DNA of 64,000 bases from NCBI GenBank assembly GCA_028554755.1, contig JAPTOF010000025.1, positions 2,672,501 to 2,736,500 of the forward strand, in the 5' to 3' direction. The notes under the pieces are model-generated. The model had not been told where the DNA came from, searched no databases, and saw only the letters and a list, made by a program, of their open reading frames with translations. Origin of the DNA: Cordia subcordata (Eukaryota; Streptophyta; Magnoliopsida; Boraginales; Cordiaceae). The translations under genes were made by a program, and so were the position numbers. Below, piece after piece: positions 1 to 11,110 of this stretch (positions within the stretch are counted from its first letter, which is position 1; the number at the start of each line of letters is the position of its first letter).

Positions 1-202
<202 letters not shown>

Positions 203-565
203 TCTTAGAAATATGAAAAATACATATTTTTCATATTTTATTAACTTGGACTTGTCGTTTGCTTTTTCGAATTATATCAAAATGAAACTCCTACTATTAA
301 GTATTTGTTGAGAAAATAACCTACGGGAAGGGCTGATTTGCGGGTGAGGAATTAGCATACCGACTCGCTTTCATCCTTCCCGTTAGTAGTCCAAGGAAAA
401 CTTCTTTTTAGGAAGTGTTGTAACAAAAGGGGTAGTTCATAGTTTATAACTTGAATATTTTTTGACTCGATTTCAAAATAGGAAGGAAACAAATAAAAGA
501 AGAAAAAAAGAGGTAATAGAACAAGAACTCGTCGATTTTTTAGTCTATATATAAGAGGAGATCAT
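203..565 (+). other. atpH-atpF plastid spacer
   Basis: This AT-rich stretch is the plastid spacer between atpH and atpF. I see no gene in it. It sits in the expected place of the plastid block and ends in the purine-rich leader just before the atpF ATG. Confidence 0.6.
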
Positions 566-1806
566 ATGAAAAATGTAACCGATTCTTTCGTTTCTTTGGG
601 CCATGGCCATCTGCCGGGATTTTCGGGTTTAATACCGATATTTTAGCAACAAATCCAATAAATCTAAGTGTAGTGATTGGTGTATTGATCTTTTTTGGAA
701 AGGGAGTGTGTGCGAGTTGTTTATTTCAAGAATCGGCTGGATCCAACCAGCTGTACCTTTTTCCGTTCTAACTAGGAAGAAAAAAGGTGCATGATCTCGC
801 GAATTACTTCTGAATTAATTAAGAAATTCTATGTAAGAACCATAGCATTTCGTGATTTATTGGTCAATCTCCTTTGATTCTCTATCAACCAATAATGTGG
901 GACCGTTAACATGGTTAAACCAAACCGTTTGAAGTCTAGATGCAGCATGGTACTCTTTCTACCACTATGTTAATATAGCGATGGTTTCAAAATGAATGTT
1001 TTATCGATATAGAACACTCATATCGATAAAATGATTTGAACCACTTATTGTAATAAAAATGGGCATTTCACCCCTTTTCTCCAATGCTGAATAGACGACC
1101 TATGTTTTATGTATAAGTAAGAAGAATTTTTTTTATTTGAAGAAAAAAAGAAACAACTTTGCTGACAATTACATATTTTTATTTTGTCAGAAGAGTCCTC
1201 TGAATATTTTGGTCTTGCATTAATTTCGATATGTTTTTGGAAGATGAACAAAGAAGAGAGGATAGGCTCATTACATTTATAAAAAAAGATATGAGAATTT
1301 ACGTTGAGCGCGAGAGCCAAATGAATCGAAAGATTCATGTTTGGTTCGGGAAGGGATTATGGGCGTTTTAATTTTAAATGAATGAAAAGATAATCTACTT
1401 TCATTAAGTGATTTATTAGATAATCGAAAAAAGAGGATTTTGAATACTATTCGAAATTCAAGAATCACAGGGGGCCATTGAACAATGGAAAAAGCCCGGT
1501 CTAGCTTAAGGAAAGTAGAAATGGAAGCCGAGCTGTTTCGAGTGAATGGATACTCTGAGATAGAGCGAGAAAAATGGATTTTGATTAATTCTACTTATAA
1601 GACTTTGGAAGTATTAGAAAATTTCAAAAATGAAACTATTCAGTTTGAACAAAGAAAGGCGATTAATCAAGTACGACAATGGTTTTTCAACAAGCCTTAC
1701 AAGGAGCTCTAGGAACTTTGAATAGTTGTTTGAACAACGAGTTACATTTACGTACCATTAGTGCCAATATTGGCATGTTGGGGCGATGAAAGAAATAATC
1801 GATTAG
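566..1806 (+). pseudogene. atpF: atpF pseudogene (ATP synthase CF0 subunit b) with group II intron
   Basis: Exon 1 starts at the ATG at 566 ([13 protein letters not shown]) and runs to about 707. The group II intron then begins GTGTGCGAG, the usual class signature. Exon 2 starts near 1405 and ends at the TAG at 1804-1806. A retained intron shows that this is DNA-level transfer rather than a copied mRNA. Exon 1 loses its frame after about 12 codons through small deletions. Exon 2 is open only from 1485 to 1712 and shifts again near the end. The intact protein would be the peripheral stator subunit b of CF1CF0. Confidence 0.92.
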
Positions 1807-1857
1807 TCTTTCTCAGTAGGCATGATTTTTCTTTCAATAAAGAATTAAGAAATAGTC

Positions 1858-3369
1858 ATGGTAACCATTCGAGCCGACGAAATTAGTAATATTATCCGTG
1901 AACGTATTGAACAATATAATAGAGAAGTAAAGATTGTAAATACCGGTACCGTACTTCAAGTAGGCGATGGCATTGCTCGTATTCATGGTCTTGATGAAGT
2001 AATGGTGGGTGAATTAGTAGAATTTGAAGAGGGTACAATAGGCATTGCTCTGAATTTGGAATCAAATAATGTTGGTGTTGTATTAATGGGCGATGGTTTG
2101 ATGATACAGAAGGAAGTTCTGTAAAAGCAACAGGAAGAATTGCTCGGATACCGATGAGTGAGGCCTATTTGGGTCGTGTTATAAATGCCCGCTAAACCTA
2201 TTGATGGTAGAGGTGAAATTTCAGATTATGAATCTAGATTAATTGAATATCATGCTCAAGGTATTATTTCGCGACGTTAAGTATATGAAACTCTTCAAAC
2301 CGGGCTTATTGATATTGATTCGATGATCCCTATAGGACGTGGTCAGCGAGAATTAATTATTGGGGACAGGCAGACCGGTAAAACAGCAAGAGCTACAGAT
2401 ACGATTCTCAATCAACAAGATCAAAATGTAATATGCGTTTATGTAGCTATTGGTCAAAAAGCATCTTCGTGGCCGGTAGTAAATACTTTACAGGAAAGGG
2501 GGGCGATGGAATACACTATTGTGGTAGCCGAAACGGCGGATTCCCCTGCTACATTACAATATCTCGCTCCTTATACAGGAGCAGCTCTGGCTGAATATTT
2601 TATGTACCGTGAACGACACACTTCAATCATTTATGATGATCCCTCCAAACAAGCACAAGCTTATCGCCAAATGTCTCTTCTATTACGAAGACCCCCTGGC
2701 CGCGAAGCTTATCCAGGGGATGTTTTTTATTTGCATTCACGCCTTTTGGAAAGAGCCGCTAAATCAAGTTCTAGTTTAGGTGAAGGAAGTATGACCGCCT
2801 TACCAATAGTTGAAACTCAATCAGAATATATTTCGGCTTATATTACTACTAATGTAATTTCCATTCGATGGACAAATATTCTTATACGCCGATCTATTCA
2901 ATGCTGGTTTCAGTCCTGCTATTAATTTGGGTATCTCTGTTTCAATGGTGGGGTATGCAGCTCAAATTAAAGCCATTAAACAAGTAGCTGGTAAATTAAA
3001 ATTTGAAATTGCGCAATTTGCAGAAATAGAAGCCTTTTCACAAATTTCTTCTGATATCGATAAAGCTACTCAGAATAAATTGGCAAGAGGTCAACGATTA
3101 CGTGAATTGCTTAAACAATCCCAATCAGCTCCTCTCACGGTGGAAGAACAGATAATGACTATTTATACCGGAACAAACGGTTATCTTGATTCATTAGAAA
3201 TTGGACAGGTAAGGAAATTTCTTGTTGAGTTACGACTTACGTAAAAACTAATAAGCCTCGCCCAAGAAATCATATCTTCTACTAAGACATTTCTTGAGGA
3301 AGCGAAGCCCTTTTGAAAGAAGCTATTCAAGAACAAAGGGACCGTTTTCTACTTCAAGAACAAGCGTAA
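1858..3369 (+). pseudogene. atpA: atpA pseudogene (ATP synthase CF1 alpha subunit)
   Basis: The length matches the usual plastid gene of about 507 codons. The start [19 protein letters not shown] is intact and the nucleotide-binding P-loop GDRQTGKT can be read near 2366. The frame is lost at about 2109 (one-base deletion), near 2188 (small deletion), by an in-frame TAA at 2278-2280, again near 2868 and near 3244. Three long open pieces remain (1858-2124, 2323-2925, 2927-3244). The 3' end LLQEQA before TAA is recognisable. It is non-functional. Confidence 0.95.
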
Positions 3370-3493
3370 AGAAATTGATCACTTTTATCTTAAAAATAAA
3401 AAAGTAATCAAAAAAGTAATCAAAGGCCTCGGATTCAAATTATTCAAAAAGTGTTTCTTGATATCGAAATCTAAAAAATATATGGAAATAAAT

Positions 3494-3565
3494 TGCGTCC
3501 AATAGGATTTGAACCTATACCAAATGTTTAGAAGACCTCTGTACTATCCATTAGACAATGGACGC
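3494..3565 (-). tRNA. trnR-UCU: plastid-type tRNA-Arg (UCU) in NUPT
   Basis: Read on the minus strand, the acceptor arm starts GCGTCCA and pairs with TGGACGC. The anticodon loop is CTTCTAA (anticodon TCT) and the T arm is GGTTCAAATCC. Length is 72 nt, as in plastids. The cloverleaf looks complete, but a plastid promoter in the nucleus is unlikely to drive it, so I treat it as a passenger. Confidence 0.85.
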
Positions 3566-3743
3566 CCTTAATATTCCGATTTTTTCGTATTTTGACTTTC
3601 CTACCTCTTGGTTGTTGTTTGAAAAAAAAAAGAATCGGATTGTATGTGAGATCATTTTGGGAATTGTATATTCAATAATGCAATAATGCTAATTTATTTA
3701 AATAAATAAAGATTTTTGTTTTTAGAATCTAGAATATTTAGAT

Positions 3744-4501
3744 AGCGGGTAGCGGGAATCGAACCCGCATCGTTAGCTTGGAAGGCTAGGGGTTATAGTC
3801 GACGTCGATTCAGTATTTTGAACGTCTCTAATTCAAAACCGAACATGAAACTTTGGTTTCATTCGGCTCCGTTATGGAAGATCAGTACATTCCTAGATCT
3901 AAGATTTGAACCAAATGACAAAAAAATTCTACCCATAACATCTATGTCAGCTTTTTGTCCGAATACACACAAAACGAATCGCTTTCTAGATGATCCTTCT
4001 AGAAGGGGGTGATTCTAACAATCTTTCTAGTTACTTCATTCTCTATTTCTATTTGAGAGGATCCTAAGGAAAAGGATTTGGTTTCCACCGAGCTAAAACA
4101 ATATGTCGATGTCTCTAGTAAACCAAAGTCATCGTTTAATAGCTATTTTGCTTCTATTTCTTCTCTACAAAGAGAAATTGAAGATTTAGTTACGATTAGA
4201 AATCGACTTTCTATCTTTATCCATGGATCCTTTATTCATACTTATTCAATTGGAAGTATTGATCCAATTCAAAAATTATGTTTCGCAATTTCATAATCCA
4301 ATATTTCAATTTCTAAGTGACCCTTGGATATAAATCACGAGAATGTATATTTTTTTTCTCGAATCTGTCATTGAAAGTTAAAGGGTTAAATCCTTTTAAG
4401 AAATAAAGTTTTTGATCGGAATATGAATCAAACCGAAAGACCCTTTAACTATTAAAGTGGTAATAGAACGAATCACACTTTTACCACTAAACTATACCCG
4501 C
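3744..4501 (-). tRNA. trnG-UCC: plastid-type tRNA-Gly (UCC), split by group II intron
   Basis: Exon 1 (23 nt, 4479-4501) reads GCGGGTATAGTTTAGTGG and onward on the minus strand. Exon 2 (48 nt, 3744-3791) carries the TTCC anticodon region, a T arm GGGTTCGATTCCC and the closing acceptor strand CCCGC. The intron of about 690 nt begins GTGTGA, as in chloroplast trnG. Both exons look undamaged. Short open frames inside the intron have no gene-like character. Confidence 0.88.
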
Positions 4502-5259
4502 TACAATGTGATTATTGTATACAAATGAACCTTTTGTCGAACAGGGGAATTAAATGGAATCAAGATAGAATTATCAAAGAATCATCCAAATTAGAGTGTT
4601 GATCCTTTTCTTTTGGTGAGGAGATTCAAATTGAATGAGATTCGGAAAAGGGGGTTCATTTAAATTTAAATAACTAAAGAACAAGTTCTACCTTTTGCTG
4701 GAGGAGTTTTGATAGATAGGGCTCGCTAAAAGCACTAAAATCATAACATAAAAATGCATTGTGGAAGAATGAATCGATAGTTTCATTTTTTTTAGTCCAG
4801 TAAAGTAAGGTCTTAAAAGAAAAATAAGGAAGAAAGAGAGATAACACTTTGATTTTATATAAAAAAATGGAAATAGTCTTTCTTCTTTTTTTTGTTATTG
4901 CTTGAATATTGAATATTCAATTTAATATAATAACAAGCATATTTGTTTTTAAATCATATAAATTATTATTTATTTATAATTCAATTCGTTGGAAAAAAAA
5001 AGGCCCGACTAGGTACTGACCAGGCCAGGCCTTGGGAATAAGAAGGGCCTTTTGAACAAAGTCAACGCAACGAGGTCTTCTTTATTTTCTTTCTATTGTT
5101 GGCTCTTTCGAGCCCTTCCTTTATCTAAATGAAATTGCTGATAAAAGTTGTACATATCTATATAATAGAGAGAGGGGAGAGAAAGAAAGACTCCCTACTT
5201 TATGTGTAATGTAACATAGTAAATGTGTAATGTAACATAGTAATTATCTTTTTCAATTG
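4502..5259. other. trnG-trnS plastid spacer
   Basis: AT-rich spacer with no gene. It holds a perfect direct repeat of a 20-base unit (ATGTGTAATGTAACATAGTA at 5202-5221 and 5223-5242), a typical small plastid-spacer duplication, followed directly by trnS. Confidence 0.6.
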
Positions 5260-5343
5260 GGAGAGATGGATGAGTGGACTAAAGCGCGGATTGCTAATCC
5301 GTTGTACGAGTTATTCGCACGAGGGTTCGAATCCTCTCTTCCG
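5260..5343 (+). pseudogene. trnS-GCU: tRNA-Ser (GCU) pseudogene
   Basis: The body is plainly plastid trnS-GCU, with D-arm region GATGAGTGGACTAAAGC, anticodon loop TTGCTAA and T arm GGGTTCGAATCC. It is 84 nt instead of the usual 88. By comparison with the familiar plastid sequence, about four single bases are missing: one after AAAGCG, one in the variable arm, and two in the 3' T-arm/acceptor strand. The acceptor and T stems no longer pair cleanly. Confidence 0.85.
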
Positions 5344-5471
5344 TTTCCGTTGATGGCTTGATTTTTTTTTTTTTCAAATTTCGCAAATTTTTTTTTTTTT
5401 TAGTAAAACGTGTGGAATAGATAAAATCCTAAGAAAATGTAAAAATCAAGCAAGGAAAAACTCTTTTTATT

Positions 5472-5582
5472 TTATTCTTCACGTCCAGGATTACGCCCCG
5501 GATCATTAGATAGGAATCCAAAGATGAAGAGAGAAACAAAAAATATCACTACTGTTTAAACGAAAAGTTTGAGAGTAAGCAT
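5472..5582 (-). pseudogene. psbI: psbI pseudogene (photosystem II 4.8-kDa protein)
   Basis: Full length for psbI (36 codons plus stop) on the minus strand, starting MLTLKLFV and ending DPGRNPGREE. Codon 9 is TAA (plus-strand 5556-5558), where the family has tyrosine. The rest of the reading frame is undamaged. The product would be the small single-helix core protein of photosystem II. Confidence 0.92.
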
Positions 5583-5935
5583 TACACAATCTCCAAGATT
5601 ATTTTTTGAAAAAAAAAAAGAGAATAGATCCCCCATTTTTCTACCACATATCCGATTTTGACACCAAGAAATGAGGTTCTTTCTAGGAATAGAAAAGAAT
5701 TTTCAGAAATTCATTTGTAAACAATTAGATATTGTGTAGGACCCTAATAGGGTCTTTCAATGGAAAAAGGGTAAAAAAAAAATGAGGAAGTGAGGTAACC
5801 CCGATTTATAGGGACTATCCAAGAATTTAAATGTTTGAATCGAGAGTTCATACTGTAAAACTTATCTGATCTTATCAATTGTTAGAATTTTTTTATCGAA
5901 TAAATCATGAATTTTATAGAATATTATTAAAGATC

Positions 5936-6115
5936 TTATCGAAAACTTACAGCATCTTGCCAAACAAAGGCTAAGATAAAAAAAAGCACAGGTATGACTG
6001 GCATAACGTCTACGATTGGATTCAAAAAAGCATAGGCTTCGGGCAATTTGCCGAAGAAAAGACTACTCGAATGAAGGGCAGAATTAAGACAGATCAAACT
6101 AAAGATATTAAGCAT
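5936..6115 (-). pseudogene. psbK: psbK copy in NUPT (photosystem II protein K), frame open
   Basis: The minus-strand frame starts [14 protein letters not shown] and ends [11 protein letters not shown]. The mature core [20 protein letters not shown] is typical of PsbK. It is 59 codons, two fewer than the usual 61 because of a short in-frame loss in the presequence. Alanine is replaced by aspartate near the C terminus. I place the start at MLNIF, as in the family. An ATG three codons upstream (6124) is also in frame. The frame is open, but the gene sits in decayed NUPT without a nuclear promoter or transit peptide, so expression is unlikely. Confidence 0.85.
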
Positions 6116-6438
6116 AACAGACATTTTGTTCTTGGAGATAATTGCATTTTGATTGAGTTATTGGTATAAGGAAAAAGGAAGAAAGTCAGTAAGGTAGACA
6201 AAAAATCCTCCTTTGAACCCACCCAATCAAAAATCCTCCCATTCTCAAAGGAGAATAGAAGAAATCATATTTTTATACAATATCTTAATTGAATTATATG
6301 TAATGATCAATAAATTAAGTAGAATTCTATATCTACACTTATCAAAATCCTAGGAATCTATTCTAGAGATATTTGGACTGAAGTTGACAAACAACCAATA
6401 CTAATAATATTTTTTATTAGTGTCGAATAGAAATTAAA

Positions 6439-6510
6439 TGGGGCGTAGCCAAGTGGTAAGGCAGCGGGTTTTGGTCCCGCCATTCGGAGGTTCGAATCCT
6501 TCCGTCCCAG
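6439..6510 (+). tRNA. trnQ-UUG: plastid-type tRNA-Gln (UUG) at the NUPT end
   Basis: 72 nt beginning TGGGGCGTAGCCAAGTGG, with anticodon loop TTTTGGT and T arm AGGTTCGAATCCT, closing with TCCCAG. It looks intact. Sequence leaves the plastid pattern within about 20 bases of the 3' end and becomes viral. Confidence 0.88.
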
Positions 6511-6528
6511 AGCATATCCAATCTATTA

Positions 6529-6743
6529 GAATATATAGAAATAGAAAAAAGTGAAAGTGAAAATTGTGAAGAATGTAAATTAGGAAAACAGAATTGTTGT
6601 TGTAATAATATAGATCAAGACAATATAGATGAAAATATAGATTTAGAAGATAAAGAAGAAAAATTATATTATAATAAAATAAACAATAAATATATAAATA
6701 CTTGGATGATATGTTGAGTAGAAAGCTAATTGAAGCGGATTAG
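6529..6743 (+). pseudogene. EPRV polyprotein remnant with RT-RNase H deleted
   Basis: The segment begins in the region just downstream of the viral protease (EYIEIEKSE, then a Cys-rich EECKLGKQNCCCNN) and after about 160 bases jumps to the last RNase H codons (MLSRKLIEAD) before the TAG at 6741-6743. Virtually the whole reverse transcriptase and RNase H is absent. The same join, with matching sequence on both sides, occurs near 53290-53340. The joining stretch (about 6660-6710) is not found at the corresponding place in the RT-bearing copies. Confidence 0.8.
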
Positions 6744-6769
6744 AAAAGGCAAGTTTCCTATTTTGCAGG

Positions 6770-7873
6770 ATGGCATCTTCATCAACTCCAGACAAAAGCA
6801 ATATATTCCCAATACAATATCCTAGCTATGTGGAAACAACAGGCCCAAAAGCAGGACAAAGACGGATAAATTTTGACAATAATAATTTAGAGGTAATTCA
6901 TGCAGGAAATAGGTTTCAGCCCAAGATTCAACCTGGAAGCCTGATACCTGAAGACCAACAAGCACTCTTAGACAATTTATGGCAATCCTATTTAAAGAAA
7001 AACAATGGATGGTTTATTAATACATTAAATGCATTAACAAGTTATTTTTTAAAATTAAGATTAACTAGAAAGTTTCAGTTTTATTGTGTTTTTAGAGGTG
7101 ATAATCCAGGTGTATACAAGCAGTGGACTGAAGCAATGGTAATTGGAGTAGGAAAATGCAATAGAGCATGGTATAAAGGGGTACAAACCCTACCAGAAGC
7201 AATATCATTACTTAAAACACACTGTGGAAACAATTTCTTTATAAGCCCAGATTGCAATACTAATCTAGAAATAGGAAGAGAAGAATGCTCTAGCTGTGAA
7301 ACAATGATCAAACACTTTAGAACCATAAAAGAAAGAAATGACCAGCTTATTTCTGAAAAAGCCCATTACCAAACCATATTACAATAGTATCAAACAAAAA
7401 TACAAACCTTAGAATTAGACTTAACGGACAGGCAAACCAAATACAAAGTTTTATTAGATAAATATAAGTCCGTTACACAACCCACTGGATCAGGGGTTAA
7501 ATATCCAGCTAGTCCTGTTCAACCGGTAACAGGTAAAGACAAATCAAATCCGGTTAAGGCTAGAAGTTTGCCAAAAGCTTCTGAAAATCCCAATCGATTG
7601 GGAGAAAGATCGGCTAGTCCAGATTCACTGGCATCTGGTAAAGACATATCAAGTCCGGAAAGACAAAATAAAAATATTAAAGAAAAAAGAAAATTAAAGA
7701 AATCAATAAAGAAAAAATTATTACATGATGCTATTGAGCAAAAAACAAAAGACATACTGCAGAAATTATTCCAAGACAATTTATCAAAAGCACCTGGCCC
7801 TACAACCCAGGAAAATAACAGCAACAAAGGCAAAGGAATAGCAGAAGACGAGACAGGAGAAGACAGTGATTAA
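6770..7873 (+). pseudogene. EPRV viroplasmin-like gene, one premature stop
   Basis: Same length (1104 nt) as the open copy at 45947. It starts MASSSTPDKSNIFPIQYPS. Residues about 100-150 (FYCVFRGDNPGVYKQW, then VIGVGKCNRAWYKG) match the caulimovirus viroplasmin / RNase H1 N-terminal fold pattern. Then come a Cys cluster, a coiled coil and a basic KRKLKK tail. A single TAG at 7385-7387 (codon 206) interrupts it. Everything after the stop stays in frame to the TAA at 7871. Confidence 0.82.
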
Positions 7874-8196
7874 ATAAGCATAATACAGATGGACGGCAGC
7901 AAATTAAAGACAAGAAAGTAGAGGCAAATCAAGCTGGCAATGAAGACTTAGGCGGCCTATCAGGAGAACACAGCAAAAAAGCAGACAAGAAAGAAGACAA
8001 AAAAAAAAAAAAAATAGCCATGAAGAAAAAAGCATGGAAAAAACAAAAGATGTAATGTAAAGTCTTCATTTCAATAGTAATATATATCATGTAAACAATA
8101 AAAGCACAAAACAACAAATAGGATTTGTAATAATGTAGAATGTAACGTGGCATCTATTAGCGTAGAATAGAAGCAAGCTGTATAAGATAGAATTAG

Positions 8197-8204
8197 TATA
8201 AATA
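8197..8204 (+). promoter_or_regulatory. EPRV TATA box
   Basis: TATAAATA, in the same context (GAATTAGTATAAATA) in every copy of the intergenic region in the window. It is probably the pregenomic RNA promoter. Confidence 0.7.
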
Positions 8205-8293
8205 GATGCTTATTCTTTGAGAAAGGTAAGAAAAAGCGAAGGAGGAAACTCTCAGCGCTCATCCTTACCCACTCATTGTAAAAATTCTCTCTC

Positions 8294-8299
8294 AATAAA
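8294..8299 (+). terminator. EPRV polyadenylation signal
   Basis: AATAAA inside TCTCTCAATAAA, about 90 bases after the TATA box. The context is conserved in the other copies. In caulimovirids this placement makes the RNA terminally redundant. Confidence 0.65.
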
Positions 8300-8967
8300 A
8301 ACTTTCTTTGTCAATTGTTAAGTAAGTTCTCTCTCTCTCTCTCTCTCTCCCTTTAAATTTTATTTAATTTTACTTTTAATTTATTTTAAGTAAGGGATAA
8401 GGGCGAAAATCCTTCGCAAGACAAAAAGATCCAAGGATATGAAAAGCTATGCTTAGGCAAGTTGGATCCTAAATATTAGAATAGTGTGATATATTGCTAA
8501 TAACATGATCCAATGCATGTATCGGTCTCTACTGTAATCTCTGTGTAAGAGAAAAGAGCAAAAGGGGAAGCGAGTCCGTTTGAGGCCGTTGATGATGTTG
8601 AAAAGGCCGTTTAGGACTAACACATGTCCATGAGCTCTAATCTAAATCACAGGACCTTACTCCTCAGAGCATCAATGGATCCATTCGACCATTTATCAGA
8701 GATCTATACTATTCTCCTATTTCCACTCTCAACTCCGCCATATTAGGCAAGCCAATACTGAGAATCTGACATGAGTCGAGTTACTCTCACCCGTGTGTGC
8801 TGTGAGAACGAACATGTCGCCTACTCATTATTCGGTAAGGGCGAACAGGCGTCTGCAAGACCAACCTGCTCAAGTCCCCCCAATAATGGTATCAGAGCTT
8901 AATTATGAATCTCTATTCATAACGGGGTCTTTGGTCTTTATATTTATGCAATCCACCTGCCCAACTG

Positions 8968-9103
8968 TTTGTTTTATTATTGTCTGTTTTGCAGGTGTTC
9001 CTATTTTTGTCATGGTTATTCCTTCTGCTGGACTTAGAAATTGGTCACTATATTTAATAGCTTCTTTGTAGTTTATATTATTGTAATCTTCTATTGTATT
9101 CAT
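8968..9103 (-). pseudogene. EPRV ORF3 fragment (coiled-coil protein)
   Basis: The first 40-odd codons of ORF3 (start of the type MNTIEDYNNINYKEAIKYS), with its ATG overlapping the ORF2 stop as TAATG. It is cut at the inversion point, so the coiled-coil body is missing. The longer copy is at 49010. Confidence 0.75.
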
Positions 9104-9382
9104 TATCTAAATTCTAAACCTTGTAATTTATAGAATTGTTTTAAATTGTAATCTATTTCCTTTATTTGATATTTTAATTGTTCTATATCTACTTGTAATC
9201 TTTTTGTTTTATTTATAATTAATTATATATCCTTTTTTAATTCTAACGTCTTTTGGTTTGATATTTCTTCTAATTTACATTTATTTTTTAATTTACTATT
9301 GTTTTGTTCTTTTATATAATCTAAATTTTCCCTAATAGTTTTAATTTCTTTTCCTATATAATCTTTTTTTATCAATATTCAT
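9103..9382 (-). pseudogene. EPRV ORF2 pseudogene
   Basis: Minus-strand equivalent of the open ORF2 at 56913-57191. The start overlaps the end of ORF1 by 11 bases, as in that copy. Stops in the middle (around 9210-9225) and substitutions break it. Function of the family member is unknown; it is a short Lys/Glu-rich, helix-forming protein. Confidence 0.65.
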
Positions 9383-9851
9383 ATAAATTATCCATATTAG
9401 CTTCATATATACTATCACCTTCATAACTACTTAAACTACATGGACTATTAGGTACTAAAGGAATAGATTCTATTTCATCTTCTAAATTTAAATTACCTAA
9501 TTGTCTATTCAAATTATCTATTTCATTATTAATGTCTTGATTATCATTATTATTATTGTTTTGATTATCATTACCATAAATTAATTCTAATTCAGCTTCT
9601 ATATCTAACCTATATAATTCATTATTATGATTATCTATTATATTTATATAATCTTGAACTAATTGTCTTTGAATATAATTAAAAGGTTCAAATATTTCAT
9701 CTAATAACAAAAATTCATTAATATAAGTGTTTAAAGGATTAATATATACTAATATGCTTCCATTATCAATAAAATATCTAATTCTATCATTTGTAAAATC
9801 TATCATATCTAAAACATAATCAACATATTAACAAAAATTATCAAAATCCAT
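9372..9851 (-). pseudogene. EPRV ORF1 pseudogene, stop at codon 8
   Basis: 480 nt, the full length of ORF1, starting MDFDNFC. Codon 8 is TAA where the intact copy (57181-57660) has tyrosine. The remaining 144 codons after the next Met are open. The C-terminal half is rich in Asn and Asp (NNNNNDNQDINNEIDNLN). I recognise no domain. By position it corresponds to ORF1 of badnaviruses and tungroviruses. Confidence 0.72.
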
Positions 9852-9974
9852 TTTTCATTAATGGGCTACTTTCTCGCAGACTACTTCAATGCTCCTTTAC
9901 TAAGAAAATGCTTAGATCATAACTTATTTATGAAAATTTTTCATAATAAGGCTTTGATCATTTATGGAATCTAA

Positions 9975-9989
9975 CCCGCTCTGATACCA
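9975..9989 (-). promoter_or_regulatory. EPRV primer-binding site (initiator tRNA-Met)
   Basis: Minus-strand TGGTATCAGAGCGGG, complementary to the 3' end of plant initiator tRNA-Met, the usual minus-strand primer of Caulimoviridae. It lies about 125 bases before the ORF1 ATG. Confidence 0.78.
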
Positions 9990-10622
9990 ATTTCAATTTT
10001 TTGAAACAGTTGGGCAGGTGGATTGCATAAATATAAAGACCAAAGACCCCGTTATGAATAGAGATTCATAATTAAGCTCTGATACCATTATTGGGGGGAC
10101 TTGAGCAGGTTGGTCTTGCGGACGCCTGTTCGCCCTTATCGAATAATAAGTAGGCGACATGTTCGTTCTCACAGCACACACGGGTGAGAGTTACTCGACT
10201 CATGTCGGATTCTCAATATTGGCTTGCCCTAATATGGCGGAGTTGAGAGCGGAAATAGGAGAATAGTATAGATCTCTGATAAATGGTCGAATGGATCCAT
10301 CGGTGCTCTGAGGAGTAAGGTCCTATGATTTAGATTAGAGCTTATGAACATGCGTTAGTCCTAAACGGCCTTTTCAACATCATCAACGGCCTCAAACGGA
10401 CTCGCTTCCCCTTTTGCTCTTTTCTTTTACACAGGGATTATAGTAGAGACTGATACATGCATTGGATCATGTTATCAGCAATATATCACACTATTCTAAT
10501 ATTTAGGATCCAACTTGCCTAAGCATAGCTTTTCATATCCTTGGATCTTTTTGTCTTGCGAGGGATTTTCGCCCTTATCCCTTACTTAAAATAAATTAAA
10601 AGTAAAATTAAATAAAATTTAA

Positions 10623-10653
<31 letters not shown>

Positions 10654-11110
10654 ACTTACTTAACAATTGAGAAAGAAAGTTTTTATTGAAAGGGAATTTT
10701 TACAATAAGTGGGTAAGGATGAACGCTGAGAGTTTCCTCCTTCGCTTTTTCTTACCTTTCTCAAAGAATAAGCATCTATTTATACTAATTCTATCCTATA
10801 TAGCTTGCTTCTATTCTACGCTAATAGATGCCACGTTACATTCTACATTATTACAAATCCTATTTGTTGTTTTGTGCTTTTATTGTTTATATGACATATA
10901 TTACTATTGAAATGAAGACTTTACATTACATCTTTTGTTTTATCCATGCTTTTTTCTTCATGGCTGTCTTTTTTTTTTTTTTTTTTGTCTTCTTTCTTGT
11001 CTGCTTTTTGTCATGTTCTCCTGATAGGCCGCCTAAGTCTTCATTGCCAGCTTGATTTGCCTCTACTTTCTTGTCTTTAATTTGCTGCCGTCCATCTGTA
11101 TTATGCTTAT
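9990..11110 (-). promoter_or_regulatory. EPRV intergenic region, minus-strand arm
   Basis: Inverted partner of 7874-8970. A second TGGTATCAGAGC lies at 10076-10087 (minus). The CT tract appears as GA repeats near 10625-10653, AATAAA as TTTATT at 10682-10687, and the TATA box as TATTTATA at 10777-10784. Numerous base differences from the plus arm show that the two arms are not a recent duplication. Confidence 0.75.

Larger units (their letters stand above)
7874..8970 (+). promoter_or_regulatory. EPRV intergenic region: promoter, poly(A) signal and leader
   Basis: The non-coding end of the virus. A TATA box (TATAAATA, 8197-8204) is followed about 90 bases on by AATAAA (8294-8299), the caulimovirid order in which the poly(A) signal lies just inside the transcript. 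A CT-repeat tract follows (8327-8352), then a long leader. TGGTATCAGAGC (8887-8898) matches the start of a plant initiator tRNA-Met primer site but is not the main one, which is lost here because the sequence flips strand at 8968. Confidence 0.75.

Noticed and set aside
7081..7326. Antisense frame MVLKCLIIVSQLEHSS inside the viroplasmin-like gene, also seen in the other copies
   Set aside because: It recurs only because the sense gene is conserved; no domain and no promoter of its own.
8071..8295. Hydrophobic frames in the EPRV intergenic region (both strands)
   Set aside because: They cover the TATA and poly(A) region, lack conserved starts and differ between copies.
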